A DNA stretch of 64,000 nt from Nitrincola lacisaponensis (lineage in GTDB: Bacteria; Pseudomonadota; Gammaproteobacteria; Pseudomonadales; Balneatricaceae), in contig NZ_JMSZ01000032.1 in NCBI RefSeq assembly GCF_000691225.1, forward strand, positions 124,001 through 188,000. Reading direction: 5' to 3'. Below, piece by piece: positions 38,141-47,374 of this stretch. Made by a program: the position numbers and the translations under genes. The notes beneath the pieces are model-generated. The model saw only the letters and a list, made by a program, of their open reading frames with translations. It ran no database searches and was not told where the DNA came from. Each line of letters starts with the position of its first letter. Position 1 is the first letter of the stretch.

Positions 38141-39400
38141 TTAGAAGAGCCCCTTGAACCGCTTTGCACTGTAGGGTGCAGGGTCGATCGAGGGTGTATG
38201 ATTCAACACCAGATCCTTGACCAGTTGTGCTGATCCGGCTGACTGGGTCAGCCCCAGATGGCCATGGCCGAAGCAGTAGACGACCCGGTCTGACTGGCTG
38301 GCATAACTGATAACCGGAAGGCTGTCCGGCATGGAAGGTCTGAAACCCATCCACTGGGTGCCGTTGCGGGTATCCAGACCGGGCAGGAAAGCCACGGCTT
38401 TGTTGAGCAGTGTTTGTGCCCGTTTATAGTTGGGTGGGCGTTGCAGACCGCCAAACTCTACGGCACCTCCCACGCGAACACCGCCATCAATACGGGAAAC
38501 CACAAAGCCATGTGCCGGAAACGTGATGTGGGTTTTAACATCGAAGGCACCTGCTGGCAGCGTGGTGTTGTAGCCACGTTCGGTATCCAGCGGCAAACGA
38601 TCACCGAGGCCCCGGGCCAGAGGTTTTGACCAGGCACCTGAGGCAAGAATGACTTTCCCCGCTGTGCGGCGGCCGTGCTCAGTGATTAGTGTGACCTTAT
38701 CAGCGGCAGGCTGAATCGCGGTGACATTGCTCAGCGCTATTTCACCTCCGGCTTCCTGAAAGTGTTGTGCCAGCCGTGCAACCCAGCTAGCCGGATTACA
38801 GACATTCATCCAGGCCGGGGTAAAGGCCGCATGGGTAAAGCGCGCATCCAGACCTGGTTGAATACCTGCAATCTCGGCCTGTCCTTCGAGCAACTGGACT
38901 TCAATACCCTGGGACTGTTTGAATAACAGACTCTTTCGGTGGGCCTGAAACTCCGCTTCACCTTCATAGAGCTGCAGTTGCCCCTCTCGCTGAATCATAT
39001 CCTCCGCCTGCATAAAACGGATCAGTTCTTCCAGCGACTCTTTGGACAGCTGCATCAAGGCCGTTTGTGCCTTGATGGACTGTTCATAGCGATCACGCCA
39101 GCTGGCGCGCCAGAAACGCAGCATCCAGGGGGAAAACTTGAAAGCATATCCCAGCGGCAGTGAGAGCGGACCCAGCGGGTCAAGCAGCCAGCCGGGTGCC
39201 TTGCGCATAATGCCCGGGGTTGCCAGAGGCTCAATTTCCGTAAAGGCGAAGGCGCCTGCATTGCCCTGACTGGCTTCTGCGGCCACACCTTTGCGGTCCA
39301 GTACGGTCACTTTGAAACCTTCGCGCTGCAGGGTCAGGGCGCAACTCAGTCCAATGACACCGGCACCTATTACGATAATATCGACATCAGATTCTGTCAT
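38141..39400 (-). CDS. D-hydroxyproline dehydrogenase-type FAD oxidoreductase
   Basis: A 419-residue DAO/DadA-family flavoprotein: DIIVIGAGVIGLSCALTL at the N-terminus, ASQGNAGAFAFTEIEP, and C-terminal FAD blocks RPSMPDSLPVIS and FGHGHLGLTQSAGSAQ. In hydroxyproline catabolism this enzyme oxidises cis-4-hydroxy-D-proline to pyrroline-4-hydroxy-2-carboxylate. The assignment rests on position: it is the last gene of an operon with the epimerase and the deaminase. The same fold also serves other D-amino acids. Confidence 0.82.
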   Translation of the reverse strand: MTESDVDIIVIGAGVIGLSCALTLQREGFKVTVLDRKGVAAEASQGNAGAFAFTEIEPLATPGIMRKAPGWLLDPLGPLSLPLGYAFKFSPWMLRFWRASWRDRYEQSIKAQTALMQLSKESLEELIRFMQAEDMIQREGQLQLYEGEAEFQAHRKSLLFKQSQGIEVQLLEGQAEIAGIQPGLDARFTHAAFTPAWMNVCNPASWVARLAQHFQEAGGEIALSNVTAIQPAADKVTLITEHGRRTAGKVILASGAWSKPLARGLGDRLPLDTERGYNTTLPAGAFDVKTHITFPAHGFVVSRIDGGVRVGGAVEFGGLQRPPNYKRAQTLLNKAVAFLPGLDTRNGTQWMGFRPSMPDSLPVISYASQSDRVVYCFGHGHLGLTQSAGSAQLVKDLVLNHTPSIDPAPYSAKRFKGLF

Positions 39401-39413
39401 GCTGTCTCCTTGC

Positions 39414-40349
39414 TTATCCAGCGGTTATACCATACCGGTAGGGATCTTTCGCATGAAAAATCAGCTCTGTGATCGCGGTGACATAAGCGCTGCCGGTAAT
39501 CGTCGGGATAACACCACCCTTATCGCCGGTCTTATAACTCAGGGTATAGATGCTGTTGATAATACTTTCCTGAATCCAGGTTGTATCAGGCTTGAGCAGG
39601 CCATCTTCTGCCAGACAGGCGAGTTTGGCTGAACAGCCGGTGCCACAGGGGGAGCGATCATAGGCACCACCCGGACAGAGCACAAAGTTTCGGCTGTCAG
39701 TATCTGACCGATGGGGTGGGCCAAACAGCTCAACATGATCAACCTCTGCGCCATCCTGACCGGTAATACCCTGCTGTTTCAACGCATTTTTAATGCGCAG
39801 TGCAACACGGGTCAGGTCATCGATACGTTCGAATTCAAGTGGAACCGGGGAGTCCTTCACCAAAAAGAACCAGTTACCACCCCAGGCAATGTCACCCGTG
39901 ACATTGCCGACATCCGGTACCTCTACAGCAACATTTTTACGGTAGCGATAGCTCTCAATGTTTCTGACGGATGCGGTGTTGGCATCGTGCAATTCAACCT
40001 CGACTACGCCGACAGGTGTTTCAAAGCGGTGTGTGCCCGGTTGCAGCTGACCCAGATGGGCCAGGGCAACCACTGTTCCCAGCGTGGCATGACCACACAT
40101 GCCGAGATTGCCCACCGGATTGAAGTAAATCACACCCGTACAGCAGTCGCTTCTGGAGTTGGGTACCAGTAAGGCACCCACCATGGCATCATGACCACGC
40201 GGCTCCAGCAGCGTGGCGGTATAAAAGTCCGGATGCTGTTCGGCCAGCCGTTGCGCAAGCTGCGCAACGCTGCCCTGTCCAAGATCCGGACCGCCTTCCA
40301 GAATGACGCGTGTGGGTTCACCTTCAGTGTGTGTGTCAATCACTCGCAT
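39414..40349 (-). CDS. lhpA: 4-hydroxyproline 2-epimerase
   Basis: A 311-residue proline racemase superfamily enzyme. Both catalytic cysteines are present: C85 in GMCGHAT and C235 in DRSPCGTGCSA. This argues for epimerase rather than the dehydratase branch, where one cysteine is replaced. It converts trans-4-hydroxy-L-proline to cis-4-hydroxy-D-proline, the first step of the pathway. Length fits (E. coli-type homologues about 310). It is 13 bases from the dehydrogenase and 11 bases from the DapA-type gene. Confidence 0.92.
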   Translation of the reverse strand: MRVIDTHTEGEPTRVILEGGPDLGQGSVAQLAQRLAEQHPDFYTATLLEPRGHDAMVGALLVPNSRSDCCTGVIYFNPVGNLGMCGHATLGTVVALAHLGQLQPGTHRFETPVGVVEVELHDANTASVRNIESYRYRKNVAVEVPDVGNVTGDIAWGGNWFFLVKDSPVPLEFERIDDLTRVALRIKNALKQQGITGQDGAEVDHVELFGPPHRSDTDSRNFVLCPGGAYDRSPCGTGCSAKLACLAEDGLLKPDTTWIQESIINSIYTLSYKTGDKGGVIPTITGSAYVTAITELIFHAKDPYRYGITAG

Positions 40350-40360
40350 CCTATTCTCTC

Positions 40361-41299
40361 CTAGTGTTGCTTGATCCAGTCGGCGTACCAGTTTTTGAAC
40401 AGGGTCAACTGGCTTTCCAGGTGCTTGTTCTGGCTTGCCGAGAGCTTGTCGGACGGGTTGAAGTGATGCTCAAATTCACTGTAGCCCTGCAGTACCATCA
40501 AGCGCTTGTAGTAGAGTACCAGATCTGCGCCTTCATCAAAGGAGGATAAAACATGCAGTGCACTGTCCAGCTCTTTGGCCAGACGTCGGGCGGTGGCATC
40601 ACCTGCTGCTGCCTTTTTACACAGAGCGATCAGGTGCAGCACTTCATCGGGTAGTGCATTACCGATACCGGTGATGGCTCCGCGTGCGCCGCAATTGATA
40701 AATCCATGATATACGGTGGTATCAACACCGACCATGAGTGAAACCTGGTCATCTTTATGGGTGATATGCTCGGCTGCGTAGGTCAGGTCCTTTTCGCCGC
40801 CGAACTCTTTGAAGCCGATCAGGTTAGGGTGCTGCTCACGTAGTTCGAAGAACAGATCTGCACGTGTTGCAAAGCCATAATAGGGGCTGTTGTAAATGAC
40901 AGCAGGTACCTGGGGAGCTGCACTCAAAATAGCCTGGAAGTGCGCTTTTTGGGCGGCGCTGGATGTACCACGCGACAGAACGCGCGGGATGACCATCAAG
41001 CCCTGGGCTCCTACTTTTTCAGCATGCGCGGCATGTGAAACCGCACTCTGGGTATTGATTGCACCCGTGCCAACAATGACGGGTACACCGCCCTGAACCA
41101 GGCGTGCGACACCTTCCTGACGCTGAGCATCTGTCAGCAAGGGCCAATCGCCCATTGAGCCACAGTAGACAACACCTGACATGCCTTTGGCGATCAGTTC
41201 CTGACCCACTCTGACCAGTGCGTCGAAATCAGGATTACCTGACGCATCGCAGGGGGTCATGAGTGCAGGAATGCAGCCGTCATAAATTTTTGTATCCAT
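40361..41299 (-). CDS. DapA-family 1-pyrroline-4-hydroxy-2-carboxylate deaminase
   Basis: A 312-residue TIM-barrel enzyme of the dihydrodipicolinate synthase family. The Schiff-base lysine is K164 in IGFKEFGGE and the YNSPYYG motif supplies the tyrosine (Y140). In hydroxyproline operons the DapA-like member deaminates and dehydrates pyrroline-4-hydroxy-2-carboxylate to 2,5-dioxovalerate. The role is inferred from position between the epimerase and the transporter genes; the DapA-like fold itself is clear. Confidence 0.87.
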   Translation of the reverse strand: MDTKIYDGCIPALMTPCDASGNPDFDALVRVGQELIAKGMSGVVYCGSMGDWPLLTDAQRQEGVARLVQGGVPVIVGTGAINTQSAVSHAAHAEKVGAQGLMVIPRVLSRGTSSAAQKAHFQAILSAAPQVPAVIYNSPYYGFATRADLFFELREQHPNLIGFKEFGGEKDLTYAAEHITHKDDQVSLMVGVDTTVYHGFINCGARGAITGIGNALPDEVLHLIALCKKAAAGDATARRLAKELDSALHVLSSFDEGADLVLYYKRLMVLQGYSEFEHHFNPSDKLSASQNKHLESQLTLFKNWYADWIKQH

Positions 41300-41319
41300 T
41301 ACATCACTCCTTATAGTGA

Positions 41320-42042
41320 TTAGCGAACCTTCGACAGGAAGTTTCGGGTATGTGCTGATTGCGGGTTGTTGAAGAGTTGTTCGGGTGGGCCAATTTCTTC
41401 CATGATGCCCTGGTGGAAATAGGCCACGCGGTCTGATACGTCACGCGCAAAGCTCATTTCATGGGTAACACAGATCATGGTCATGCCTTCTGACGCCAGC
41501 ATGCGCATGGTGTCCAGTACTTCACCGACCAGTTCCGGGTCGAGTGCTGAGGTGGCTTCATCAAACAGCATCACTTCAGGCTCCATTGCCAGGGCGCGGG
41601 CAATTGCCAGGCGCTGCTGCTGGCCGCCGGAAAGTGCTGATGGGTAACTGTTGATTTTGCTTTCCAGCCCGACATGCCGTAACTGCTCGATGGCTTTTTC
41701 AGTGGCTTCTGTCTTGCTTTTGCCTTTAACAATACGCGGAGCCAGCGCAACGTTTTCCAGAGCGGTCAGATGCGGGAAACTATTCCATTGCTGGAATACC
41801 ATCCCCAGCTTTTGTCTGAGCTTGTTCAGGTCGGTTTTGGGATCATGCACGCGAATATCATCAATGGTGATGTCGCCCGCCTGAATGCTTTCCAGTCCGT
41901 TAATGCAATACAGCAGGGTTGATTTACCTGAACCGGATGCACCGATGATGGACAGGACTTCTCCGCGATTCACGGTGAGATCTATGCCTTTCAGTACTTC
42001 CAGGTTGCCAAACTGTTTGTGAAGATTTTTGATTTCGATCAT
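41320..42042 (-). CDS. Polar amino acid ABC importer, ATP-binding subunit
   Basis: A 240-residue ABC ATPase with Walker A GASGSGKST, Q loop, signature LSGGQQQR, Walker B MLFDEAT and a switch histidine in CVTHEM. It belongs to the HisP/GlnQ amino-acid group. ATG 42042 overlaps the stop of the permease gene (ATGA), so I prefer it over GTG 42051. Together with two permeases and a binding protein it should import hydroxyproline. Confidence 0.94.
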   Translation of the reverse strand: MIEIKNLHKQFGNLEVLKGIDLTVNRGEVLSIIGASGSGKSTLLYCINGLESIQAGDITIDDIRVHDPKTDLNKLRQKLGMVFQQWNSFPHLTALENVALAPRIVKGKSKTEATEKAIEQLRHVGLESKINSYPSALSGGQQQRLAIARALAMEPEVMLFDEATSALDPELVGEVLDTMRMLASEGMTMICVTHEMSFARDVSDRVAYFHQGIMEEIGPPEQLFNNPQSAHTRNFLSKVR

Positions 42043-42689
42043 TGTTGCCACCGTTTTTCAACCATTGAAGCCGCACGGGCGATCGGATAAGAAAGAAAAA
42101 AGTAAAACAGGCCGACAATAGCCATGATAATGAGCGGCTCCTGTGTGCGGGTGATCAGGATCTGGGAGGCTCTTAGCAGCTCCACGTAGCCGAGCACGGA
42201 TACCAGTGCAGAGTCTTTCAGAACACTCAATGCAACCCCGACCCAGGCCGGAAACACAGCACGCAAACCCACCGGCCAGACGATATGGCGCATATCCTGC
42301 CAGTAGCTCATGCCCAGGCTTCTTGAGGCTCTGCGCAAGTCCTGACTGACCGACTCAATCCCGGAACGCACCACATTCGAGACCAGAGACAGGGTGTAAA
42401 TGGACAGCACAATGGTCCCGGCTGTGAAGGGATCAAGCGGTATTCCAATGATTGGAAAGAGGTTATAAAACAGTACCAGCTGGATGATGAGCGGGATGGA
42501 GCGAAAGACATCCAGTACCGCTCCGAGTGTCATCGAACCCAGTCGCCCGGAGACCGACAGTACCCAGCCGAACAGAATGCCGAGCAGGGTGCCTGAGCTG
42601 ATGGCGAGTGTGGAAATCCACAGGGTTTTTCCAGCGGCTTCAGCCAGAAACCAGAGATCCTGGGGTCGTAATGCGGAAAACATCTCCAT
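42039..42689 (-). CDS. Amino acid ABC importer permease (HisM type)
   Basis: A 216-residue membrane protein with the EAA loop region (RRASRSLGMSYWQDMRHIVWPVGLRAVFPAW) that contacts the ATPase, and about five membrane segments. ATG 42689 follows GGAGG and overlaps the upstream permease stop as TGATG, so it is translated with it. Forms the channel with the second permease. Confidence 0.93.
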   Translation of the reverse strand: MEMFSALRPQDLWFLAEAAGKTLWISTLAISSGTLLGILFGWVLSVSGRLGSMTLGAVLDVFRSIPLIIQLVLFYNLFPIIGIPLDPFTAGTIVLSIYTLSLVSNVVRSGIESVSQDLRRASRSLGMSYWQDMRHIVWPVGLRAVFPAWVGVALSVLKDSALVSVLGYVELLRASQILITRTQEPLIIMAIVGLFYFFLSYPIARAASMVEKRWQQ

Positions 42690-43369
42690 CACACACCTCC
42701 CTGTCCGCGAAAAATGCGCCAGGCAACCAGGCGGGACAGCGCCAGGATCAGCTTGACGAGGATGTAATAGATCACGGCGACCACTGCAAAATATTCAAAG
42801 ATGCGATAGGTTCTGGATGCAAAATATTGCGCGGAACCTGCCAGTTCCTGATAACCCACCAGCATGCCCAGTGAACTCATTAATACTGCCCAGACAATCT
42901 GATTGGTCAGTGGATGCCAGACATTTCGCAGTACCTGGGGGAACAGAATGTAGTAGTAAGCCTTGGGCGCACTCATGCCCAGACTGCGTGCTGCACGTAG
43001 CTGGGTTTCAGGGATGGATTGCAATCCGCCTCTGAAATTTTCAGCCAGATAACCAGCACAATTGAATGTCAGTGCAGCCAGTACAATCATGAATGGAGAC
43101 AGATGCAGACCCAGGGCGCCCAGTCCAAATCCGAAGAAAAACAGTTGCAGTAATACCGGTGTATTACGTGCCAGCTCTATCCAGCTGCGTGCAAACCAGT
43201 TGAGAGGCTTGAGCTTGCCGGTTGCATTCATCTTAAGCACGGCAAGCAGCAGCCCCAGAATAATGCCTAAAATAATTGCCAGAACGGCCACCTGGAGAGT
43301 GTCCAGAGCGGCAAGAAGCAACTCCGGCAGACGCCTGAACACTGGCTGCCAGTGAAAGTTATAATCCAT
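42689..43369 (-). CDS. Amino acid ABC importer permease (HisQ type)
   Basis: A 226-residue membrane protein with the EAA motif QLRAARSLGMSAPKAYYYILFPQVLRN and about five membrane segments. It is separated from the binding-protein gene by an 83-bp gap that contains a strong hairpin, and overlaps the second permease gene. Confidence 0.93.
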   Translation of the reverse strand: MDYNFHWQPVFRRLPELLLAALDTLQVAVLAIILGIILGLLLAVLKMNATGKLKPLNWFARSWIELARNTPVLLQLFFFGFGLGALGLHLSPFMIVLAALTFNCAGYLAENFRGGLQSIPETQLRAARSLGMSAPKAYYYILFPQVLRNVWHPLTNQIVWAVLMSSLGMLVGYQELAGSAQYFASRTYRIFEYFAVVAVIYYILVKLILALSRLVAWRIFRGQGGV

Positions 43370-43403
43370 AGTCAGATCCCATTTTGTATAGAAGGGCAGG
43401 TTC

Positions 43404-43440
43404 TGCTGGCAGGTACTGAGTGTTCAGCTGCCTGCCAGCA
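43404..43440 (-). terminator. Intercistronic hairpin after the binding-protein gene
   Basis: TGCTGGCAGG and CCTGCCAGCA are perfect 10-bp arms with a 17-nt loop, between the substrate-binding protein gene and the first permease gene. No T-run follows. Such hairpins often protect the upstream mRNA or reduce readthrough, which would give an excess of binding protein over permease. Confidence 0.55.
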
Positions 43441-43452
43441 CATCAGAGCGCC

Positions 43453-44256
43453 TTAGTAATACACACCGGGAGTGCGAAGATCGGGCGCTTCACCACCGAC
43501 GAACTCTTCCCAGAGCTCCTGATAGCGGCCCGTACGTACCTGCTGATGAATAAACAGATTCAGATAGTTCAACCAGGAAACATCCTTGCGTGGTGCTGCC
43601 ATGGACACATAGTCCGCAGTAAAGGGCAGGACGGGACCCAACTCAATGTTGCTGTATTGTCTGGCGATGGGCCCGGCGACAATATTTCCAGTCATGCCAG
43701 CGGCGACTCGACCCTGTTGAACAGCCAGAAACACTTCATTTTCAGATTGGTAGCCCTGGTATTTCCAGTCAGAGCCCCATTCATTGGCATAGGCTTCGTA
43801 CCACTGTTCCTGAACTGTTCCCAGGCCAGCCGCGACTGTTTTGCCTTTCATATCCTCAAAGGTTTCGATGCCGCTGTCTTTATGCACGATGGCTTGAGAG
43901 ACGAATACCGCGTAGGGAATGGTAAAGCCAACCGTTTGAGCGCGTTCAAGTGAATCAGATGTTGAACCAATCACTACATCTGCACGCCTGGTAACAATTA
44001 ATGGCAAACGCTCTGACCAGGTCGCCGGGATCAGTTCAACCTTTACATTCAATGAGTTCGCCAGGTCCTTGCAGTATTCAACATCAAAACCAGCAGGCTC
44101 ATTGCGTTCATTCCAGAAGCCGATTGGTGGAAAGTCGAGTACGACTGCACAGCGTAATGTGCCTCGATTGACCACTTCATCCAGTGTATCCGCCGTCACT
44201 AGCGTGCTGGTGGAGATCGTAATTGCTGCACAGGCAGCCAAGAGTTTCTTAAGCAT
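43453..44256 (-). CDS. Periplasmic amino acid-binding protein (ABC, family 3)
   Basis: A 267-residue protein with a signal peptide (cleavage near VTA-DT, about residue 22) and family 3 features: RGTLRCAVVLDFPPIGFWNERNEPAGFDVEYC, SLERAQTVGFTIPY and GKTVAAGLGT. It is first in the minus-strand operon that runs through the transporter to the catabolic enzymes, with promoter and operators at 44315-44375. Probable ligand: hydroxyproline or a related proline analogue. Confidence 0.92.
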   Translation of the reverse strand: MLKKLLAACAAITISTSTLVTADTLDEVVNRGTLRCAVVLDFPPIGFWNERNEPAGFDVEYCKDLANSLNVKVELIPATWSERLPLIVTRRADVVIGSTSDSLERAQTVGFTIPYAVFVSQAIVHKDSGIETFEDMKGKTVAAGLGTVQEQWYEAYANEWGSDWKYQGYQSENEVFLAVQQGRVAAGMTGNIVAGPIARQYSNIELGPVLPFTADYVSMAAPRKDVSWLNYLNLFIHQQVRTGRYQELWEEFVGGEAPDLRTPGVYY

Positions 44257-44314
44257 CGTTTTGTCCTCGTATTGTTGTTGTGTTTCGCGTTTATAAATCT
44301 GCGCTCTGGGACAC

Positions 44315-44375
44315 TTGTCGACATAATATATACAAGGTTGATTTCAAGTCAACATGTCGGCATCATGTCGACATG
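44315..44375 (-). promoter_or_regulatory. ABC operon promoter with GntR operators
   Basis: On the minus strand a -35 TTGACT (44347-44352), 16-bp spacer and -10 TATATT (44325-44330) are bracketed by operators: CATGTCGACATG (44364-44375) and ATGTCGGCAT (44354-44363) upstream, and TTGTCGACAT (44315-44324) covering the start region. The same plan is used at the TRAP promoter. The dehydrogenase gene starts 52 bp to the right on the plus strand, so both directions may be controlled. Confidence 0.7.
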
Positions 44376-44427
44376 ATAATTTTTTGTGACTTTTTATCCG
44401 ATGTAATTGATGAAGTGGAGGTGATGT

Positions 44428-45996
44428 ATGGCATTAACCGGAATGTCCATTGTGGGCGGTGAAAGGGTGATGGGAACGGGAGACGCTATAAGAGGTGAAA
44501 ACCCAAGAACTGCAGAGCCTTTGCAGCCTGAATACCGTGATGTGAGCCTGGCTGAAATTGACCGCGCCTGTCGATTGGCATTTGCGTGTTTTGATCAATA
44601 CCGCCAGCTTGCTGAGTCAACGCGGGCTGAGTTTCTGGAGCGTATCGCTGAAGAGATTGAAGCAATTGGCAGTCCCTTGATCGAGCGCGCGATGCTGGAA
44701 ACAGGTTTGCCTCAGGCGCGTCTGGAGGGGGAGCGGGGAAGAACCTGCACACAGTTACGGCTGTTTGCATCACTGTTGCGTTCAGGCAATAGCCAGGATC
44801 TTAGAATTGATACTGCGATGCCGGACAGGCAGCCGTTGCCACGTGCCGATATTCGTATGCGCCAGATCGGTGTCGGGCCGGTTGCCGTGTTTGGTGCCAG
44901 CAACTTTCCCTTGGCATTCAGTGTCGCGGGTGGTGACACGGCTTCTGCGTTGGCTGCCGGTTGCCCTGTAGTGGTCAAAGCACATCCTGCACATCCAGGT
45001 ACGTCAGAGCTGGTTGCTGAGGCGATTTGCAGGGCGCTGGTCGCCTGTGACATACCGAAAGGGGTATTTTCGCTGGTGTTTGCATCGACTCATGAACTGG
45101 GCCAGGCATTAGTCAGCCACCCATGTATTCAGGCAGTCGGATTTACCGGCTCCCGACAGGGTGGTTTGGCACTGCTGTCTATTGCGCAATCCAGGCCCCA
45201 GCCAATTCCGGTATATGCCGAAATGAGCAGCATCAACCCGGTGCTGTTGCTACCTGACGCCCTGCAAAAGCAGTCTGGTCCGCTTGCAGAAGGATTTATC
45301 GCTTCGCTTGCACTGGGCGCCGGGCAGTTTTGTACCAATCCGGGGCTGGTGCTGGCTATCAAGGGTGAAGCACTGAATCAGTTTAAAGCCAGATTGACCC
45401 AGGTGATTACAGATGTTGTGCCGCAAGTGATGTTGAGCAGGTCCATTCATCGTGCTTATCAGCAGGGTATAGAGCATTTTGATAGCGTCGCTGATCGTTT
45501 GGCCGAGGGCATCAACAGTGAAGCCCCCAACACGTGCCAAGCCATTGTGTATCACACAACGGCAGCACACTATCTGGATACTCCAGTGTTGCATAATGAA
45601 GTGTTTGGAGCGGTATCCTTGCTGGTGGAATGTGATAGCCTTGAGGAGATGCAGGGGCTGCTGGAACAGCTGGAAGGGCAGTTGACCCTGACTGTGCATC
45701 TGGATGATCAGGATCAGGATGTTCTGCAGACACTCTTGCCAGTGCTGGAACGACGCGCCGGACGTATTTTATTGAATGGCTGGCCAACCGGTGTTGAAGT
45801 CTGTCATGCCATGGTGCATGGTGGCCCTTATCCGGCGACTTCTGATGTGCGTACTACATCGGTAGGCAGCGCCGCCATTCAGCGTTTTTTACGGCCGGTC
45901 TGTTATCAGAACTTCCCGGATCAGTTGTTGCCGCCTCAGCTTAAACAGCAGACAGCAGGCGAATACAAACGTCTGGTAGATGGTATCTGGCAGTAA
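44428..45996 (+). CDS. 2,5-dioxovalerate (alpha-ketoglutaric semialdehyde) dehydrogenase
   Basis: A 522-residue aldehyde dehydrogenase: FGASNFPLAFS, GFTGSRQGG (cofactor loop), general base E265 in YAEMSS and catalytic C302 in GAGQFCTNPG. Members of this type oxidise 2,5-dioxovalerate to 2-oxoglutarate with NADP, which completes hydroxyproline breakdown and feeds the TCA cycle. GGAGG lies 6 nt before the ATG. It is divergent from the ABC operon and convergent with the TRAP operon. The function is inferred from family and position. Confidence 0.9.
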   Translation: MALTGMSIVGGERVMGTGDAIRGENPRTAEPLQPEYRDVSLAEIDRACRLAFACFDQYRQLAESTRAEFLERIAEEIEAIGSPLIERAMLETGLPQARLEGERGRTCTQLRLFASLLRSGNSQDLRIDTAMPDRQPLPRADIRMRQIGVGPVAVFGASNFPLAFSVAGGDTASALAAGCPVVVKAHPAHPGTSELVAEAICRALVACDIPKGVFSLVFASTHELGQALVSHPCIQAVGFTGSRQGGLALLSIAQSRPQPIPVYAEMSSINPVLLLPDALQKQSGPLAEGFIASLALGAGQFCTNPGLVLAIKGEALNQFKARLTQVITDVVPQVMLSRSIHRAYQQGIEHFDSVADRLAEGINSEAPNTCQAIVYHTTAAHYLDTPVLHNEVFGAVSLLVECDSLEEMQGLLEQLEGQLTLTVHLDDQDQDVLQTLLPVLERRAGRILLNGWPTGVEVCHAMVHGGPYPATSDVRTTSVGSAAIQRFLRPVCYQNFPDQLLPPQLKQQTAGEYKRLVDGIWQ

Positions 45997-46001
45997 ATGC
46001 T

Positions 46002-46029
46002 CAGAAAAAAGGCACCTTTCGGTGCCTTT
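46002..46029 (-). terminator. Bidirectional terminator between dehydrogenase and TRAP operon
   Basis: GGCACC, loop TTTC, GGTGCC with flanking A and T runs. On the minus strand six T residues follow the stem, so it is a good terminator for the TRAP operon ending at 46043; in plus direction only TTTA follows. The same stem is used again at 49251-49277. Confidence 0.8.
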
Positions 46030-46042
46030 AATGGGTTGAGTA

Positions 46043-47371
46043 CTAAAACTTTGCAGATAATTGTCCTGGTAACCAGGTCGCTACCAGTGGAAAGGCTGCT
46101 ACGATAATTAATACGATAAACTGAATGATGACAAAAGGAATCACACCTCTGCACATCTGCCCATAAGTCATATCTTTTGGCGCAATCGATTTTAAGTAAA
46201 AAATCGATGGAGCCATAGGCGGTGTTAGATAAGATGTTTGAATCACAACCATCATCATGACCGCAAACCAGATAGGATCGATTCCAAAGCTTCGGACAAT
46301 TGGCATAAATATTGGCACGCATATTAATACAATTGAAATCCAGTCCATCACAAAGCCAATAATGAATACTATAACGAGCATCACCAGTATAACTTGCCAG
46401 GTTTCATCTCCCATAAAACTGACCAGCTCTCTTACCATAGAGGCACCACCCGCAACTATAAAAATACCTGTGAACATGGTTCCAGCTACGACGATCAGCA
46501 TAATCATTGCTGTTATACGAATGGTTGTATCAAGTGCATCTATTAGCTTTTTAATACTGAACTCTCCGTAGGCAAACATTAATAAAAATGCACCACCTAC
46601 ACCAACAGCCGCAGCTTCAGTGGGTGATGCAATTCCTGCCAAGAGAGAGCCAAGTACTGTAATGATAAGAAAGGTTGCAGGAAGAAGGCCTACAGAAACT
46701 ATCTTAATCAATTCCCATGTGGTTTTGTGTACCGTATCTGTCTTCTGAGCGTCTGTATTTTTAGATGAACTACTCTGAAAATATGAATAAATCATAATGT
46801 ACAAGATGAAAAGTCCAAGCATGATAAGCCCGGGAAACATTGCTGCCGCAAACAGTTGGCCTACAGACATCTGTGCCAGTGCGGCATATACAATGGCGAT
46901 CACTGATGGTGGGATGATTGTTCCAAGCGATCCACCGGCACACACGGTTCCGGCAATGAGTGAGTTGTTATACTTAAGTTTTTGCATGGCAGGTATCGCC
47001 ATAATACCCACAACAATCTCAACAGCACCGACGACGCCTGTTGCTGCAGCAAATACACCACACATTGCCAGAGAGGCGACACCAACACCACCAGGTAATC
47101 TGGCCGTTAAGGTTTGAAAGGCGTTGAACAAGCGCATCGCAATTCCGGCTCTTTCAAGAATGGCGCCCATAAGTATAAACAGTGGAATAGAGGCCAGAAT
47201 GAAATCAGATGATACCTTAACGACCTGTCTGTAGAGCTGCATCAAGAACATATCTTGAAATAAAATATAACCCGCGCCTGCTGCGACTAAGGTAAGGCTG
47301 AATGCCACAGGTAAGCCAAGCAGAATAAATCCAAATAAAAATAAAAACATTAAAAAGGGTAGGATTTCCAT
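46043..47371 (-). CDS. TRAP transporter large membrane subunit (DctM family)
   Basis: A 442-residue protein with about twelve hydrophobic segments and DctM features: FGFILLGLPVAFSL at the start, GGVGVASLAMCGVFAAATG and the FVMDWISIVLICVPIF and TYLTPPMAPSIFYLKSIAP-like region near the end. It is the translocating subunit. GGAG precedes the ATG; the small-subunit stop is 3 bases away. Low-GC codon use compared with the ABC genes. Confidence 0.93.
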   Translation of the reverse strand: MEILPFLMFLFLFGFILLGLPVAFSLTLVAAGAGYILFQDMFLMQLYRQVVKVSSDFILASIPLFILMGAILERAGIAMRLFNAFQTLTARLPGGVGVASLAMCGVFAAATGVVGAVEIVVGIMAIPAMQKLKYNNSLIAGTVCAGGSLGTIIPPSVIAIVYAALAQMSVGQLFAAAMFPGLIMLGLFILYIMIYSYFQSSSSKNTDAQKTDTVHKTTWELIKIVSVGLLPATFLIITVLGSLLAGIASPTEAAAVGVGGAFLLMFAYGEFSIKKLIDALDTTIRITAMIMLIVVAGTMFTGIFIVAGGASMVRELVSFMGDETWQVILVMLVIVFIIGFVMDWISIVLICVPIFMPIVRSFGIDPIWFAVMMMVVIQTSYLTPPMAPSIFYLKSIAPKDMTYGQMCRGVIPFVIIQFIVLIIVAAFPLVATWLPGQLSAKF

Positions 47372-47374
47372 CTT

